NCBI RefSeq assembly: GCF_954871325.1
Contig: NC_088776.1
Coordinates: 573,671-637,670 of the forward strand
Source of the DNA: Gordionus sp. m RMFG-2023
Taxonomy: Eukaryota > Nematomorpha > Gordioida > Chordodea > Parachordodidae
DNA: 64,000 nucleotides
Direction of reading: 5' to 3'
The notes beneath the pieces were generated by a model. That model did not search any database, was not told the origin of the DNA, and was given only the letters and a program-made list of their open reading frames with translations. Positions 31,534-46,089 of this stretch are shown piece after piece. The translations under genes were made by a program, and so were the position numbers. Position 1 is the first letter of the stretch. Each line of letters begins with the position of its first letter.

Positions 31534-31539
31534 AATAAA
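31534..31539 (+). promoter_or_regulatory. Possible GDAP1 polyadenylation signal
   Basis: AATAAA lies about 220 nt after the GDAP1 stop. In so AT-rich a genome the hexamer is common by chance. Confidence 0.4.
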
Positions 31540-31850
31540 TTATAATAAATTACATTTACTATTCTCCTAGTTTTAATGTTTTTTTTGACAATCTATTAAT
31601 TAAATGTATCCCGATACTAACTAATTATCTATACCCCAATAAATTATTACAACTACTTATTACAAATCATGCGTTTTTACCTCATTATTTATAATTTTAA
31701 TTTTTTTATAAAGTATCGCAAATCGTAATTCATTTTAATATTAGAACGAAATGTTTAATAAATTCAATTCTTCTTTTTTTAAATTATATTTTCCAAAATC
31801 CTATTTTGATCTTTAACTCCGATTCCGGAAAAATGATTTCCCCCCCCCCC

Positions 31851-32112
31851 CTCTTCATAATTTTAAAAAACATTTATTTAGTCAATTTTAAAAAATGAAC
31901 GTTTTTTTATGATTTGTAGAATTATGCTATTGTAATAACAAATTTTTTTTTAAATTAGGTCCAAAATTTATGATATACCCCCTCTTCATAATTTTAAAAA
32001 ACATTTATTTAGTCAATTTTAGAAAATGAACGTTTTTTTATGATTTGTAGAATTATGCTATTGTAATAACAAATTTTTTTTTTTTAAATTAGGTCCAAAA
32101 TTTATGATATAA
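31851..32112. repeat. 131-bp tandem duplication
   Basis: Two copies, starting 31851 and 31982, differ at a few positions and in a T-run length. Each begins CTCTTCATAATTTTAAAAAA and ends near TTTATGATATA. The high identity points to a recent event downstream of GDAP1. A C-run precedes the first copy. Confidence 0.95.
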
Positions 32113-32149
32113 ATTAAATTTATTGACATATATATATATATACGAATGT

Positions 32150-32400
32150 AGTAAAAACGGCTAAAGAATAAATGTTAATTTTGCGAAAGAAAACCTTCAA
32201 CCTGGCTTTGATATTGGTGTCGTTAAACTTTAAAGCAAGGATTACTTTAGCCTCGAGGTTTCGGGAATAGCTGTCCAAAGACTAATGAGCAAAATGCTCC
32301 AGGCATTGCGTTAATATTTTTTGGCTAAAATATTAGGTTAGTCGTTTTTTTAAAAAAAACCAAGCTGTTTGACCACCGCTACCCGATATAAATGAAGTCT
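32150..32400. mobile_element. Degraded TAGTGTTGTTAAAC-family copy
   Basis: Phrases TTTTTGGCTAAAATATTAGGTTAG, CTCGAGGTTTCGG and AAGACTAATGAGCAAAATGCTCCAGG correspond to the MITE interior seen at 59353-59543, but both termini are poor. Confidence 0.5.
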
Positions 32401-32431
32401 CTAGCAGCCTAGCAAATTTAAACCTTTTCAA

Positions 32432-32636
32432 TAGTGTTGTTAAACGGCTCGTTCTAACTCGATTTTCATCCAGAATAATATTACGCAAGCTTGAAAATTT
32501 TGCTTGTAGAAGGAACAAAGGTTTGAAGGACATCTATCAGCGAATTCTCTTGGCTTAAGCAACATATTTTTCTGGCCAAAATATTGAGTTAGCCGTTTTT
32601 AAAAATTGGCTCAAAACGGGTCGTTTAACAACATCA
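32432..32636. mobile_element. TAGTGTTGTTAAACGGC MITE
   Basis: 205 bp, left TAGTGTTGTTAAACGGC, right GTTTAACAACATCA. Flanks CTTTTCAA and ATTTTAAA match at 6 of 8. The interior includes AGAAGGAACAAAGGTTTG and AAAATATTGAGTTAGCCG, the family hallmarks. Confidence 0.8.
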
Positions 32637-32730
32637 ATTTTAAATATATTATTTCCCCCGACTTATAATGATGACACTTATTGACGTCGGGAAAGCAAGA
32701 TTGTAGTGAGATCAATGACGTGTAATAATA

Positions 32731-33041
32731 TCTAGACTGACGACGCATTCATAATAATGCACTTGGAAGCGTCGTTGAAGGCAAATCAGCTGGAGCTGCC
32801 GTTTTGGTAATCCATACAGTAATGATTCTCATGTTAAAAGACTACTATTAAATTTATAACTTGCTTCCTTTAATTATTATCGATGATAAGGGCAGTTCTT
32901 TAAATAAAGTTTGCGTCAGAACATAGGAAATTAATTGGCCTCTCGTTTAAAAATTTTTAAATAATGATACGGGTAATCAAAATGGCGTCCCCAGCTGTTT
33001 ATCATTGATGTACACTTTTAGTGATGGATCGTCAGTCTAGG
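32731..33041. mobile_element. Mariner-like MITE (TA duplication), copy 2
   Basis: 311 bp between TA dinucleotides, with ends TCTAGACTGACGACGCATTC and GATCGTCAGTCTAGG. Homologous to 8456-8760. The right-end sequence ATTGTCAGTCTAGG recurs near 49470. Confidence 0.7.
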
Positions 33042-33510
33042 TATTGTTATATTGATACGTTATTATTTACGAAATGTAAATCAACTTTTAACGCTAAATT
33101 AAAAAAAATGTTGATTGAGAAACGTAAATATTAGTGAACGTCACAAATTTTCGATTGGTCAGCATTGCTCATTTAATATGATTTACATTTTTTTATTAAA
33201 CTAATAACATTTCTAATATATATTTTAAAATTATTTTATCGGTTATTATTAAGGGATAAAATTAAATTTTGATCGATAAATATTTATTGATGAAATTTAT
33301 TTAATTTGATTTTTGGAAGATCAACTCTGCCATAGAATAATCATTTTGTTTTACGATTTATAAATTAAATGACACGTGACCTGTCGCGCCATAATCTCTT
33401 TTTTTCTAATAAATGTGGACGAAATTTTTTTGAACTTGGTTTTGTTTAAGCATTTATAAAGCTAAATTTTTTACAAATTTAATTATTTTTATTTTAGAGT
33501 ATTAAAAAAA

Positions 33511-33706
33511 AACTGATTAATTTTAAAAATTACGATTTTAATCAATTTTTAAACTCGATTAATTCGTAAAAATCACGATTTTTTAAACTCGATTAATTAG
33601 TAAAAATCACGATTTTAATCAATTTTTAAACTCTATTAATTCGTAAAAATCACGATTTTAATCGATTTTTAAACTCGAAAAATTACGATTTTAATCAATT
33701 TTTAAC
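33511..33706. repeat. Degenerate minisatellite of about 42 bp
   Basis: Four to five units built from TTTTTAAACTCGATTAATTCG and TAAAAATCACGATTTTAATC, between GDAP1 and NDUFB3. Confidence 0.85.
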
Positions 33707-34243
33707 ACATCTATAAACAGATAAGTGTAATTGCTGTTTATCCATACAAACGTGGCAATTCTTAATGAAAATTTAAAAAATATGAAATAATTCAGGCTTA
33801 ATATTAATAGGAGTTTGGTTTAGAAAATTGCTCATTTCTGAGAGAAGTGAATTTTTGTTCTGGCACACATATTATCTCTTAATATTATTACAGCACTTAA
33901 CTATGATAGGGTTATTATTAATAATGCTCAACCAATAAAACACGAGATGAATGTCTATTTTCGTGATTAATTAGCAAAAAAATGTCTCCATATTGAATTC
34001 CAGCTGATTTACCTAGTTCTTGGTAGTGTCTTTAACAATTATTAAGAATGGAAAGTTTTGAAACCTTACAAATAAATAAAGCAATTAATATAATTTACAA
34101 ATTAATATTTCTTTGACTCAATTAAATAAAGTTTTTTATGATTATTTTTGTTGCCTTTGAAATCAAAATATAAAATACATGGCTAAGTAAGCAATTATAT
34201 ATATATATTATAATAGTAAATAATTTCATGAATATATATCAAT

Positions 34244-35878
34244 TCAATGTTTATAAGGGTCAAGTCCATATTTCCTAAGCGTTTTCATATGTTCTTCGTG
34301 AGGATCTGTGGGATAATAATAATCCCTTATTTTGTATCCTATGACTGTTACGACAAATGCAGAAACCCCCCAGCTAAGACCATAAAATAGAAAAGATCTT
34401 ACACGGCTCCAGTAAGTTCCAGCTATCTTGGGGTTATACATAAACACATAATTCCTTAATTGGTGATGATAAATTTTTTATAACAATAATAGGTTTAAAT
34501 TAATAAATGTGAGATTAAATATTTGTCTAATAAAAGTTTAAAATCAGAGATGTATCCCATAAAGTCAATATTGATGTTGGCTGACATTTTAAATTTTTAC
34601 CGATACCAAGGTCTTATAATAAAATGATATAATTGTCATATTAAAAAAAAAATTATACAACCTTAAGCTTGAGTTTATATAAAAAAAAATCATATAAAAA
34701 TTTCCAAACTAATGGAAGAAAACCTTTTAATTTAATTTTATGAATATTGTAAATAATTTTATTTTATATTACAATTTGTATTTTTATGTTTGAAAAGATG
34801 TGTAACAGTTTTATTCATTAAATATATTATGTTTGAATAAGATTATGCATTTATATATTTAATTTATATTATATATAACATTTTATTTTATTTATGAAAT
34901 TGAGTAGTAATATGAAGTTAATATAATTTGCTATTTTAATATAGTATTTAAAATAATTAAGACAAATTTATTAAGATTGATATATTATAATTTCATGATA
35001 GTTTCATATAAATAAAGATATTTCTCAATTAATCATATAAATATGAATTTGATTGTCTGTCAAAAAGGATAAGAGACATGACATAATTTGAAAAAGGTTC
35101 ATTCAATATTCATATTAAAATTTGACATGCTTATTTTTAATATATAGTTGTTTTCTTCATTTTGTCTTATAATTTTTTTTTTCCATTTATGGAGATTTAT
35201 TGACCAAAAATATGTAAAGATAGTTTATTTTGACAATGTTTAGGGTCTTATTCTAAAATAAGTAGTATCCCTCTTTGAGATAGCTGTGACTCATTTCCCT
35301 AAATTTATAATAAGGTCAGGGCATAAGATTCAAATGATGCTAATGCCCTTACAAATTATTGGCAAGAATGTAAGCTAGTAGGTAAAAATGAAAAATGAAC
35401 TTTACTACTTGGTTCAATAAATGTATATTATACTAACATGGTATAAGTACAATGTTATGTCAGTATCAGTGGTATAACATTGGCTAAGAAGGTGGTATAC
35501 ATGCATCTCTAATTCAAATTAAACTATATATTAAGATTCAAGATGAATAACTTAATTTATTATAAATGATAAATACACCAATATTATATATAACTAAAAC
35601 TATTTATAAAAAGAAACAAAGTGTCTATCTTTATACAATATAAAATAAAACTTATATAGGAATACTGAGCATATTATAAAAAGCAAAAAATCACAAATAA
35701 CAAACCTAACCCATGGATCTTTCAATCCTAATTCACTCAAACTTTTCTGTACTTTGACTAATTCAGGAGCATCTTCAAGTTTGTAAGTTTTATAATCAGG
35801 AATTGCTTCTAAAGGTTGCTTTAAAGGATCATGATGATGTGAATCCGAGTGGGATAAATTTTCAGAACTTTTTCCCAT
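34244..35878 (-). CDS. NDUFB3: NADH dehydrogenase 1 beta subcomplex subunit 3 (complex I B12), two exons
   Basis: Exon 1 is 35878-35706 and exon 2 is 34454-34244 (stop TGA 34246-34244), 127 codons; human NDUFB3 has 98. The intron starts GTTTG and ends AAG; AG plus G restores Arg. The protein is a single-pass accessory subunit of respiratory complex I in the inner mitochondrial membrane. Diagnostic region at residues 28-60: IPDYKTYKLEDAPELVKVQK then LGLKDPWVRN (human [30 protein letters not shown]). The membrane segment is about residues 80-100, YGLSWGVSAFVVTVIGYKI (human FKWGFAAFVVAVG). The N-terminus has the His-rich run typical of the family (SDSHHHDP; human HEHGHHK). The C-terminus is longer than in mammals (DPHEEHMKTLRKYGLDPYKH). 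The start Met is the only one before the conserved core. The upstream AT-rich stretch shows no clear promoter. Confidence 0.93.
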
Positions 35879-36089
35879 ATGATATTAGAGAAAGGTGGGA
35901 CTAACCTATAAAGGTTTAAATTTCGTTTTTAAAAATTGCACGAAATATTTTATCTATTTAAAAATTAATATGGATATGATTAAGACATAAAAATAAGTAA
36001 CAAAACTCAATCTATAAAACAAGGATAATTATTTATATTATTTGAATTTTTTATTTTAGAAATAAAATTTTATGGTTCTGATTTGCCCA

Positions 36090-36420
36090 TATTTTTTAAA
36101 AAATTTAAAGTTCTGCTTGAAAAATGTTCAAGAAAGGAGATAACGATTGGTATAGAAGCAAAATTTTTTAATTTTGAATATTTTTTTATTTACATTTTTT
36201 GAAAAGACGAGACGCATGTAAAGTCAAATTATGGATTAGTTTAAAAAGCAATGCACCTAAGTTAAACTAACTGGCCACAGGCCTTCGTCTGATAATAAAT
36301 TAGCAGGCTCTAGTTAAATAAAGAGTACAGCTGCGATTAATATACACTTAAGACCATATCTCCCTTTGGAATCAACGATTGGGTGACAATGTGAGGGAAA
36401 AAAACAAAAAAAAATAACTA
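36090..36420. repeat. Unclassified interspersed repeat, copy 2 of 3
   Basis: Shares AAGTTCYGCTTGA, GAGATAACGATTG, GATAATAAATTAGCAGGCTC and AAGRCCATRYCTC with 63488-63960. It is shorter in the middle than the other copies. No inverted ends or coding frame. Confidence 0.75.
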
Positions 36421-37500
36421 CTTACAAATTCCACTCTTTATAAAATCCGTGAAAACTTTTTCTTATGATTGTCAACTACTTGTTGTAATCGTTGGACAAT
36501 TAAGTTTGATGTGTTATGTTATCGCAAAGTTGATTTTTATAGTATTTTTGTTAGTTAAAAACCTTTAATTTGTTATTGCTTGTATCATATCAATTTGCAT
36601 GTAGAGTCGTTTCTTTATTAAGTTATTAGCATTTTAAATTATTGTTGTTATCATTAATTTTAATTTATTTAACTTTGTAGTGATTGCTACCGAACTTAGG
36701 GATGGATATCTATGAATCATCAAACCGGATCATGGTGTTTTTCATGATGGAGTAAATTTCTTGAATGATGGCTGGTCTTATGGATTTTATATATTTATTA
36801 TTATGATAATATTTTCGGAATATATATGATTAATATTATTTGTACAAATGGTTTATCTGATTGTAATAAAGAATTTTATGAATCCTAGTGATATATATAC
36901 GTGATACAGGTTGGCGACGAAAATGGGGATCTGAAAATGGGAAAACAAACTTATTAAAATTATGAATGATTGTCTGAGAAATTGAATGGTATATGCATAG
37001 TTTATTTGTTTGGTGATAAATAATGATTTCATGTTGATTAGTGCGTTTAAATATAAGTGCATGCTTTTGAAATCTTAAATAACGTAAAGGAGATTACAAA
37101 AAAAAATTATGGACGTTGTCTTCGAAAATATCATCCAATAAAATTTTTATATTTCAATACTTCAATATCTAATCAAAGAATTGTTTTCGATTTTGAATTA
37201 TATATTTTTTTTTAAAAACTATTTTTCATAATTATGTTTTAATTTACTTTTTTTTGTATTTGGATTTCATTGAAATAGATATCAAAAAAGAAATCTTTGA
37301 TTTTCCGTTCGCCACCATATTGGAAGGGTACTCGGCAGATTTAACGTTAATTTAATTGTGCACTTTCAATAATTAATTTTTGGTATTGCAATCATATTTT
37401 ATAATATTTCACGTTATTATACTTTATATTATCTTACATTTTATTTCATTTTCCTTTTACGAACCCTTATCTTGAGATTTTTAAAAATAGTTTATCCTAC
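36421..37500. other. AT-rich intergenic stretch
   Basis: No gene, repeat family or tandem array recognised. The 69-codon minus-strand frame at 36853-37062 has no recognisable feature. Confidence 0.4.
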
Positions 37501-37503
37501 TTT

Positions 37504-37713
37504 GTGTTGTTGAAAAAACCCGATTTGGGCCGATTTTTAAAAACCGGTCCGATTAAGATTTTAGCCAATATTTTATTGTGCAAGCCTCAAGATTTGGCAA
37601 GTAGAAACCGTAACCTTTCTGTCACCCATATGAGCAAAATCACCAACTATTTTGGTTATGATCAACCGGGCCGGTTTTTAAAAATCTGCCTTATCGGGTT
37701 TTTTCAACAACAA
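37504..37713. mobile_element. MITE with TGTTGTTGAAAAAACCCG ends
   Basis: Inverted ends TGTTGTTGAAAAAACCCGA and TCGGGTTTTTTCAACAACA. The interior resembles the TAGTGTTGTTAAAC family (GGGCCGATTTTTAAAAACCGG, TTTTAGCCAATATTTT, GCAAGCCTCAAGATTT, ATGAGCAAAATC), so it is a diverged subtype. The 70-codon frame over it is not a gene. Confidence 0.75.
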
Positions 37714-38237
37714 TAATTCTAATAATATGAGATAAAAAATAAATATTTATATTTAATAACATTTATTCAAATGAAAAAAAATAAATTCTCTTTTTTTTTA
37801 AAATAAATTTTGAATAAATATTTTTTTGTTCTCAAAAATAAAAATATTAGAATTTTTAAAAAACTAAAAAAAAGGTTATTCAATTTATAAACCATATGAC
37901 TTACAGTTTTAAAATTTATTATAATCCCAATATTTGAACTAATTTTTAAAAGGGTGTAAATTCAGTAGACCAGAAATAAAGAAAAATTGTATCGTAATTG
38001 GTGGAATAAAACATTTTAATAAGCGCATGCGCGAAGGAGCGAACAAACAAACGAATATATATAATTTATCGAACTAAATTCAGTATAAAACGCGAAATCT
38101 AATTTCTTATATTTTCTTCAATGTTTAAACCCTCATAAATTTTACATATTAATTTGAGCGTATATATATATATTGATTATGATTATTAAAGAACTATGTT
38201 AATCAATAATATTGGAATTTAATTTAATAATATAACT

Positions 38238-38400
38238 AGTGTTGTTAAACAGCTGGTTTTGAGCCGATTTTTAGAAACATCCAGAAAAATACTACGTAAC
38301 CCTGAAGATTTTGCTCATAGAAGGAACAAAGGTCTAGACATAATAAACGAAATCTCATGGCTTAGGCAAAATTTTTTTGGCTAAAATATTGAGTTAGACA
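38238..38400. mobile_element. TAGTGTTGTTAAAC-family MITE, right end lost
   Basis: Left end AGTGTTGTTAAACAGCTGG and interior TAGAAGGAACAAAGGTCTAG, then GGCTAAAATATTGAGTTAG. The terminal repeat on the right is missing. Confidence 0.7.
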
Positions 38401-38431
38401 TGTTGTAGTTTTAATATTTTTGTTATACATT

Positions 38432-38822
38432 TATATATATATAATGATATATATGAAATGTCAATCTAAAGTGATCTTTTGAATTTGAGTTTTTGTTTTT
38501 TTAGAGGATGAATAGAAAATGAAGATCAGATGTTCTTTTGTTGATGGATTTTTGGATGTTGTTTGTAATTTTTTTAAATTATGATTGTATAAATATGAAC
38601 CAATGAGACTGATTTTGGAATCCGTAGATTTTAATATTATTCTAAATCAGTTTATTATTATTGTTTCATATTTATACAATCATAATTTTAAAAAAATGTA
38701 CAACATATTCATTATACATATACATACAACATCTGATCTTCTTTTTTTCATTCATCTTCTAACAAAAACCAAACTCAACTTCAAAAGATCACTTTTGATT
38801 GACATTTCATATATATAATTAT
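38432..38822. mobile_element. Palindromic foldback element
   Basis: Two arms of about 190 bp: ATATATGAAATGTCAATCTA ... AGTGATCTTTTGAA on the left is mirrored by TTCAAAAGATCACTTTTGAT ... CATTTCATATATA on the right, and the symmetry continues to TTGTATAAATATGAACC at the centre. The 77-codon frame inside is a by-product. It directly abuts the hAT element at 38838. Confidence 0.85.
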
Positions 38823-38837
38823 ATTCATTATATATAT

Positions 38838-40716
38838 CAGAGATCTGCAGAGGCACCATTTGCACGGCCCAGCCCGGACCGGTTTTAAATTTTTTAGGCC
38901 CGGCCCGGACCGGTTTTAAATTTTTTAGGCCCGGCCCGGACCGGTTTTAAAGATTTAAGGCCCGGCCCGGCTCGGATATTTTTTTAAAAATTTTTTTACG
39001 GCCCGGCCCGGCCCGGATTTAAAGATTTAAGGCCCGACCCGGCCCGGATAAATTAAAAAAATTTTTTACGGCCCCCTCGGAATTTTTTTAAAATTATATT
39101 CGACCTGGTATATTCAAAAATTCACCCATGATGTATTTTACCATATTTTTCAGCGAGTATTATCGCTTATTATTTAAAAAATACATGAAAAAAGCGAATA
39201 TTTTGAGAATATTATATTGAATTTATAAAAATTATAAAACTGTTATTTATAAAAATGGATATTTTGAGCATATACTATATTTTTTGTATTTATAAAAATA
39301 AAACTAATATTCATAAAAATGGTAATAATATTTTGAGCATATACTATATTTTATATTGCATTTAAAAAAAATAAAACAAAAAAAAAAATTATTTGCACTA
39401 ATTATATTCCCATTATTATACCTTGTATTATGAAGTCGTTGGTTGTTAAATTTCTTAAAATTTCTAGAATTGTTAAATTATATATTTTTCTTAAATTCCG
39501 TTTTTTTAAAAAAATTGTATGCTATATTTTTTTTTCTCACTGTTATGATGAAATCAGAATATTTTTTTATAAAAATTATACTGATCCATATATTTATTTG
39601 TTGATAAATAAAATATTAAGTTTTAATATTATATATTTTTTTTTATTACACTAGTTTAATTTATTAATTATTAATATATAATATTTATTTAAATTATGAG
39701 AAAAAATGAATTTTGCATTCAAAATGGAAAATATTTTGTGAATATAATATATTGTATTTAATTTACTATTTAATTTATAAAATAAAAATAAATCGCTATT
39801 TAAAAAAATGCATGTATAATAAATAGTATTTTGAAAATATAATCTAATTGCACAATATTAATATAATTTATTTTATAATTTTTAAATATTTTATATTACA
39901 TTTATAGGTTGGTTTTTCAGGTGTAAAATTTTTTTATTAATTTTCATGGATTTACCATCACATTTATGTCTTTTTAGATGTGATGTACCATGTTTATAAT
40001 TATAAGATAATATACTTGAACAATTCTTACATTGTACATAGCCAATGTTTTTTTTTATTTTCATCCATGATGATGTTAAATTTAGCCCATATTTCAGATT
40101 TTAAATTATTATTTGTATTTCTAAAAGAATAAATATTATTTTTAATTTTATTAATTATATCATTAGTATTTTGTGCCATAATATTCCTTTATTTGATTGT
40201 TTTGGTAAATATTCAAAAAAATTTAGATATGAATTATAAAAAATATATATTATTAATACTTAATACTTGAATATTGGGGCTTATTTAAGATATTCCTTTA
40301 TTTGATTGTTTTGGTAAAATATGTTATAAAAATTTAGATATGAATTATAAAAAAATATATTAATACTTTTGTATAAATTTGCAGGAAATTAATAATTAGA
40401 TCGATCTGTGGGTGTTAGGTAATGTTAACCATCACCCAATATTATATTAATCATAACTATAATATAATATAATCTTATAACTATTAACTCATAATGTAAA
40501 AATTTTTATAAAAAATATTAAGGCCCGGCCCGGCCCGGGTTTAACAATCTTAGACCCGACCCGACCCGGCCCGACCCGACCCGGATATATTTAAAAAAAA
40601 TTCTTTAGGCCCGGCCCGGATAAAACTTTTTTAGGCCCGGCCCGGCCCGGCCCGGCCCGGGTATATTTAAAAAATTTAGCCGGGCCGGGCTTAGGAGCCG
40701 GGCCTGCAGGTCTCTG
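38838..40716 (-). mobile_element. 1.88-kb GC-rich-family hAT element
   Basis: Ends CAGAGATCTGCAG and CTGCAGGTCTCTG, flanked on both sides by ATATATAT (perfect, though low complexity). Both subterminal regions are arrays of GGCCCGGCCCGG. The interior is AT-rich and holds an N-terminal transposase relic at 39905-40179. Confidence 0.9.
39905..40179 (-). pseudogene. BED zinc-finger hAT transposase N-terminus, frameshifted
   Basis: From ATG at 40179-40177 the minus strand reads MAQNTNDIINKIKNN then SEIWAKFNIIMDENKKK. After a run of nine A the frame shifts and continues NIGYVQCKNCSSILSYNY then KHGTSHLKRHKCDGK. Trp near the start, C-x2-C, GTSHLKRH and a final KC form a BED finger, the DNA-binding domain common at the start of hAT transposases. 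The A-run frameshift makes this copy non-coding as read, although a run-length error could mimic it. Nothing recognisable of the catalytic domain follows, so the element is internally deleted. Together with the dimerisation motif at 17966-18751 it gives both ends of one family's transposase. Confidence 0.8.
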
Positions 40717-40719
40717 ATA

Positions 40720-41900
40720 TATATATAAATATATAACAAAAATACAAAACTACAAGATATTTTTTAAAAATTGGATTAAAATGAGCCGTTTTTGTGTATT
40801 TTTTTCTGCTTCATAAATTTAAAGGGTAAAAATTTTACAACCTTAAATGTTCTTCTTTGTATTATTTTTTAAATATATTAGATGAACTGTAGGAGAGACC
40901 GTGGTAAAGCAATGACGGGGTAGCAACGTTAACGCGAATATAGCATTTTAACCCTTGAGCAAACAAATCCTAAATTCGATGTAAAAGTATCTTAAAATAT
41001 AATTTCTTGGCTCTTCTGTTCATCTTTTGTAAAATCTTCCTGGATTGGCACATTTTGCCCAAGAAAACCGCCTTTTTACCCTAAAATTATAAAAAAAAAT
41101 TACTCTTTCAGTTTAGGTTTGTTTTTTTTTAGGAAGATATATTTATCTAAATAATTTACATGTGCTAGAAAATAAAATTCATCTGAAGTTTTATATTCTA
41201 ACTAGAAGTCACACAGTTATACGATTTGTGCGTAATGCTGCTATGGGAAAATCGGTTAAAATGTTCCATCTGATTCCAAGCTAAGGAAAGTGAATTTTGA
41301 AATATTAACGTCTAAAACATGTAAAAAGGAATATAATCAATAACTTAAAATGTACAATGTGCCTAAAATAAGCCGACTCGAAATATGCTATTTTTGATAA
41401 ATTATTTCACATTCCCTTTATTGTATTTGATAGATCTATAACATAAAAATTAATTGATGGATGTTCAAAAATTGCTAATGTTTTTTTTATTTCATTAAAA
41501 CAAGTTTATGTTCAAATTTATTTTAACCACTTTACCCCATGGTGCTTAGCCATTATACCCCTGTTGGGTTCGGTCAAAATGGCAAAAAATGGTTACACCT
41601 CACATAATGCCATCATAGCTTCCTATAGTATTATAGATAGCGAGGTCCACCCCTTTTTTTAATTTTTATTTTTGTACACAAGGAATGGGGCTACTATATA
41701 GAAATGCTTAATTTGTATCTGTTTTGCCTTAGTTTTGTATTTCATTTGGAAAGTATCGACTACCAATCCTTTTACCCCGGTTCTCCCATAATCTTTCTAA
41801 TATTTTGCCTTTCATTTTAGTTTTTCTACCCTAATTTTTAAAAACAAATAAAAAATTGTGGGAATAAGTTATACAAATTTGTCTTCTTTTGTTGGTTTAA
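40720..41900. other. Intergenic stretch without recognised features
   Basis: Moderately less AT-rich patches (about 40880-41060 and 41530-41640) read as broken frames on both strands. They may be old transposon remains but could not be classified. Confidence 0.3.
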
Positions 41901-41903
41901 TAT

Positions 41904-41909
41904 TTTATT
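41904..41909 (-). promoter_or_regulatory. Possible polyadenylation signal of the peptide-precursor candidate
   Basis: AATAAA on the minus strand about 70 nt after the TGA at 41982-41980, a normal distance for a 3' end. Confidence 0.45.
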
Positions 41910-41979
41910 ATAAAATGAAATATATTATTATATATAATATAGATATATTAGTAAACGGTCACTAAAAAATAAATTATAT

Positions 41980-44853
<2,874 letters not shown>

Positions 44854-44977
44854 GACCAATTTTTTCCGGGCCCTGCTTTTATTGTAATTTAAATTTTTTT
44901 TGATTTTAATTGACGATAAATACAATTTTGTAATACTAACAATTATAAAAAAAAATGTAGTTCTAAAGTTGCCTTAC

Positions 44978-45349
44978 CCTATCCCTCAGAATGACCAGTA
45001 GAATTTGCTTGGTGTCATTAGTGACATTTGCAGAAAAATTTGTTTTTTCCGAAAAAATTTTCAGAACTACTAGAATATATGATCTACCTACTTGGCCTTC
45101 TACTATGTCGTACAAAGGCCTCATTTATAGTAAGCACTGTTATAAAGATTAATCCTTAATCTCTTAGAGGATTATGGACTGTATTTCTCTAGTTGAGCAT
45201 TTTTTTGAAAGCAAGCAAAATGGAGATTAAATTTTATGATCTATAATCGATGTAATTCATTTCAACGCGTGGAGTTCGTTACATAAATTATATACCTATT
45301 ATTTACTCGCCTTTCGTAAAATACCCCAACGGACGCGACGATACGCTTG
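44978..45349 (-). other. Two exon-like islands of unknown gene
   Basis: On the minus strand, 45349-45307 (TTTATAG acceptor, GCGA|GTAAAT donor) and 45069-44978 (TTCTAG acceptor, AGG|GTAAGG donor) join in phase as QAYRRVRWGILRKA plus IVLKIFSEKTNFSANVTN, DTKQILLVILRDR. Both are less AT-rich than their surroundings and have good splice sites. I do not recognise the protein. Chance cannot be excluded for exons this short. Confidence 0.25.
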
Positions 45350-46089
45350 CTATAAACAAAACCTAAATACTAACACGAGGCGAAATAAATTTTTTAAAAT
45401 AAGAATTTTTACCTTTTTTTTCTCTTTTAGTTTGGGATATCTCTGTAACTGTGTATATTACTCATATATTTTTATTATAATTAAATGTAGTAATATCTAA
45501 GTGTAATTATTTATATATACAATCAAAAAAAACTAGTTCTAGAATCAAATGATGTTAATGAAATGAGGAAGATTAAAAAAATTTTTCTAATGGAATTATT
45601 CATTTCAATCTTTCATCAAACCCCATAAATATCAAATAGAGTGCAGGAAAGAATCTTATATTTAAATAGTGATATTACATGTACCCTTTACATTTTGGAT
45701 TAAAATGTTTGGTAGATTAGAATTTTTCGAATTCAAAAGATAAATTTTTCCCCTTTTATCGAGTCTTAGAATAAAAATTTCAAAAATTCAGTGTCATTCT
45801 CTGAAATAGATTGAAAAAATGATATGAGGACAATATCTTAAATTATACTTCTCAAACTAAATCAGGCAATATTTTGCCACTTGAATTTGATATATTGCAG
45901 ACCCTATATCTTTTGGACATGAGTTGCAAATTTTATACAAGTCAAGCTTATTACCAAACAAATACGTTATCTCAAACACAAAGTGATAAAATACAATAAA
46001 ATTTTCTATTCCGAAAACTAGATATCTTCAGAATTTAAATTTTGCCAAAGCTGTCCTCAAGGCTCGTAAAATATCATGATAGATAACCA

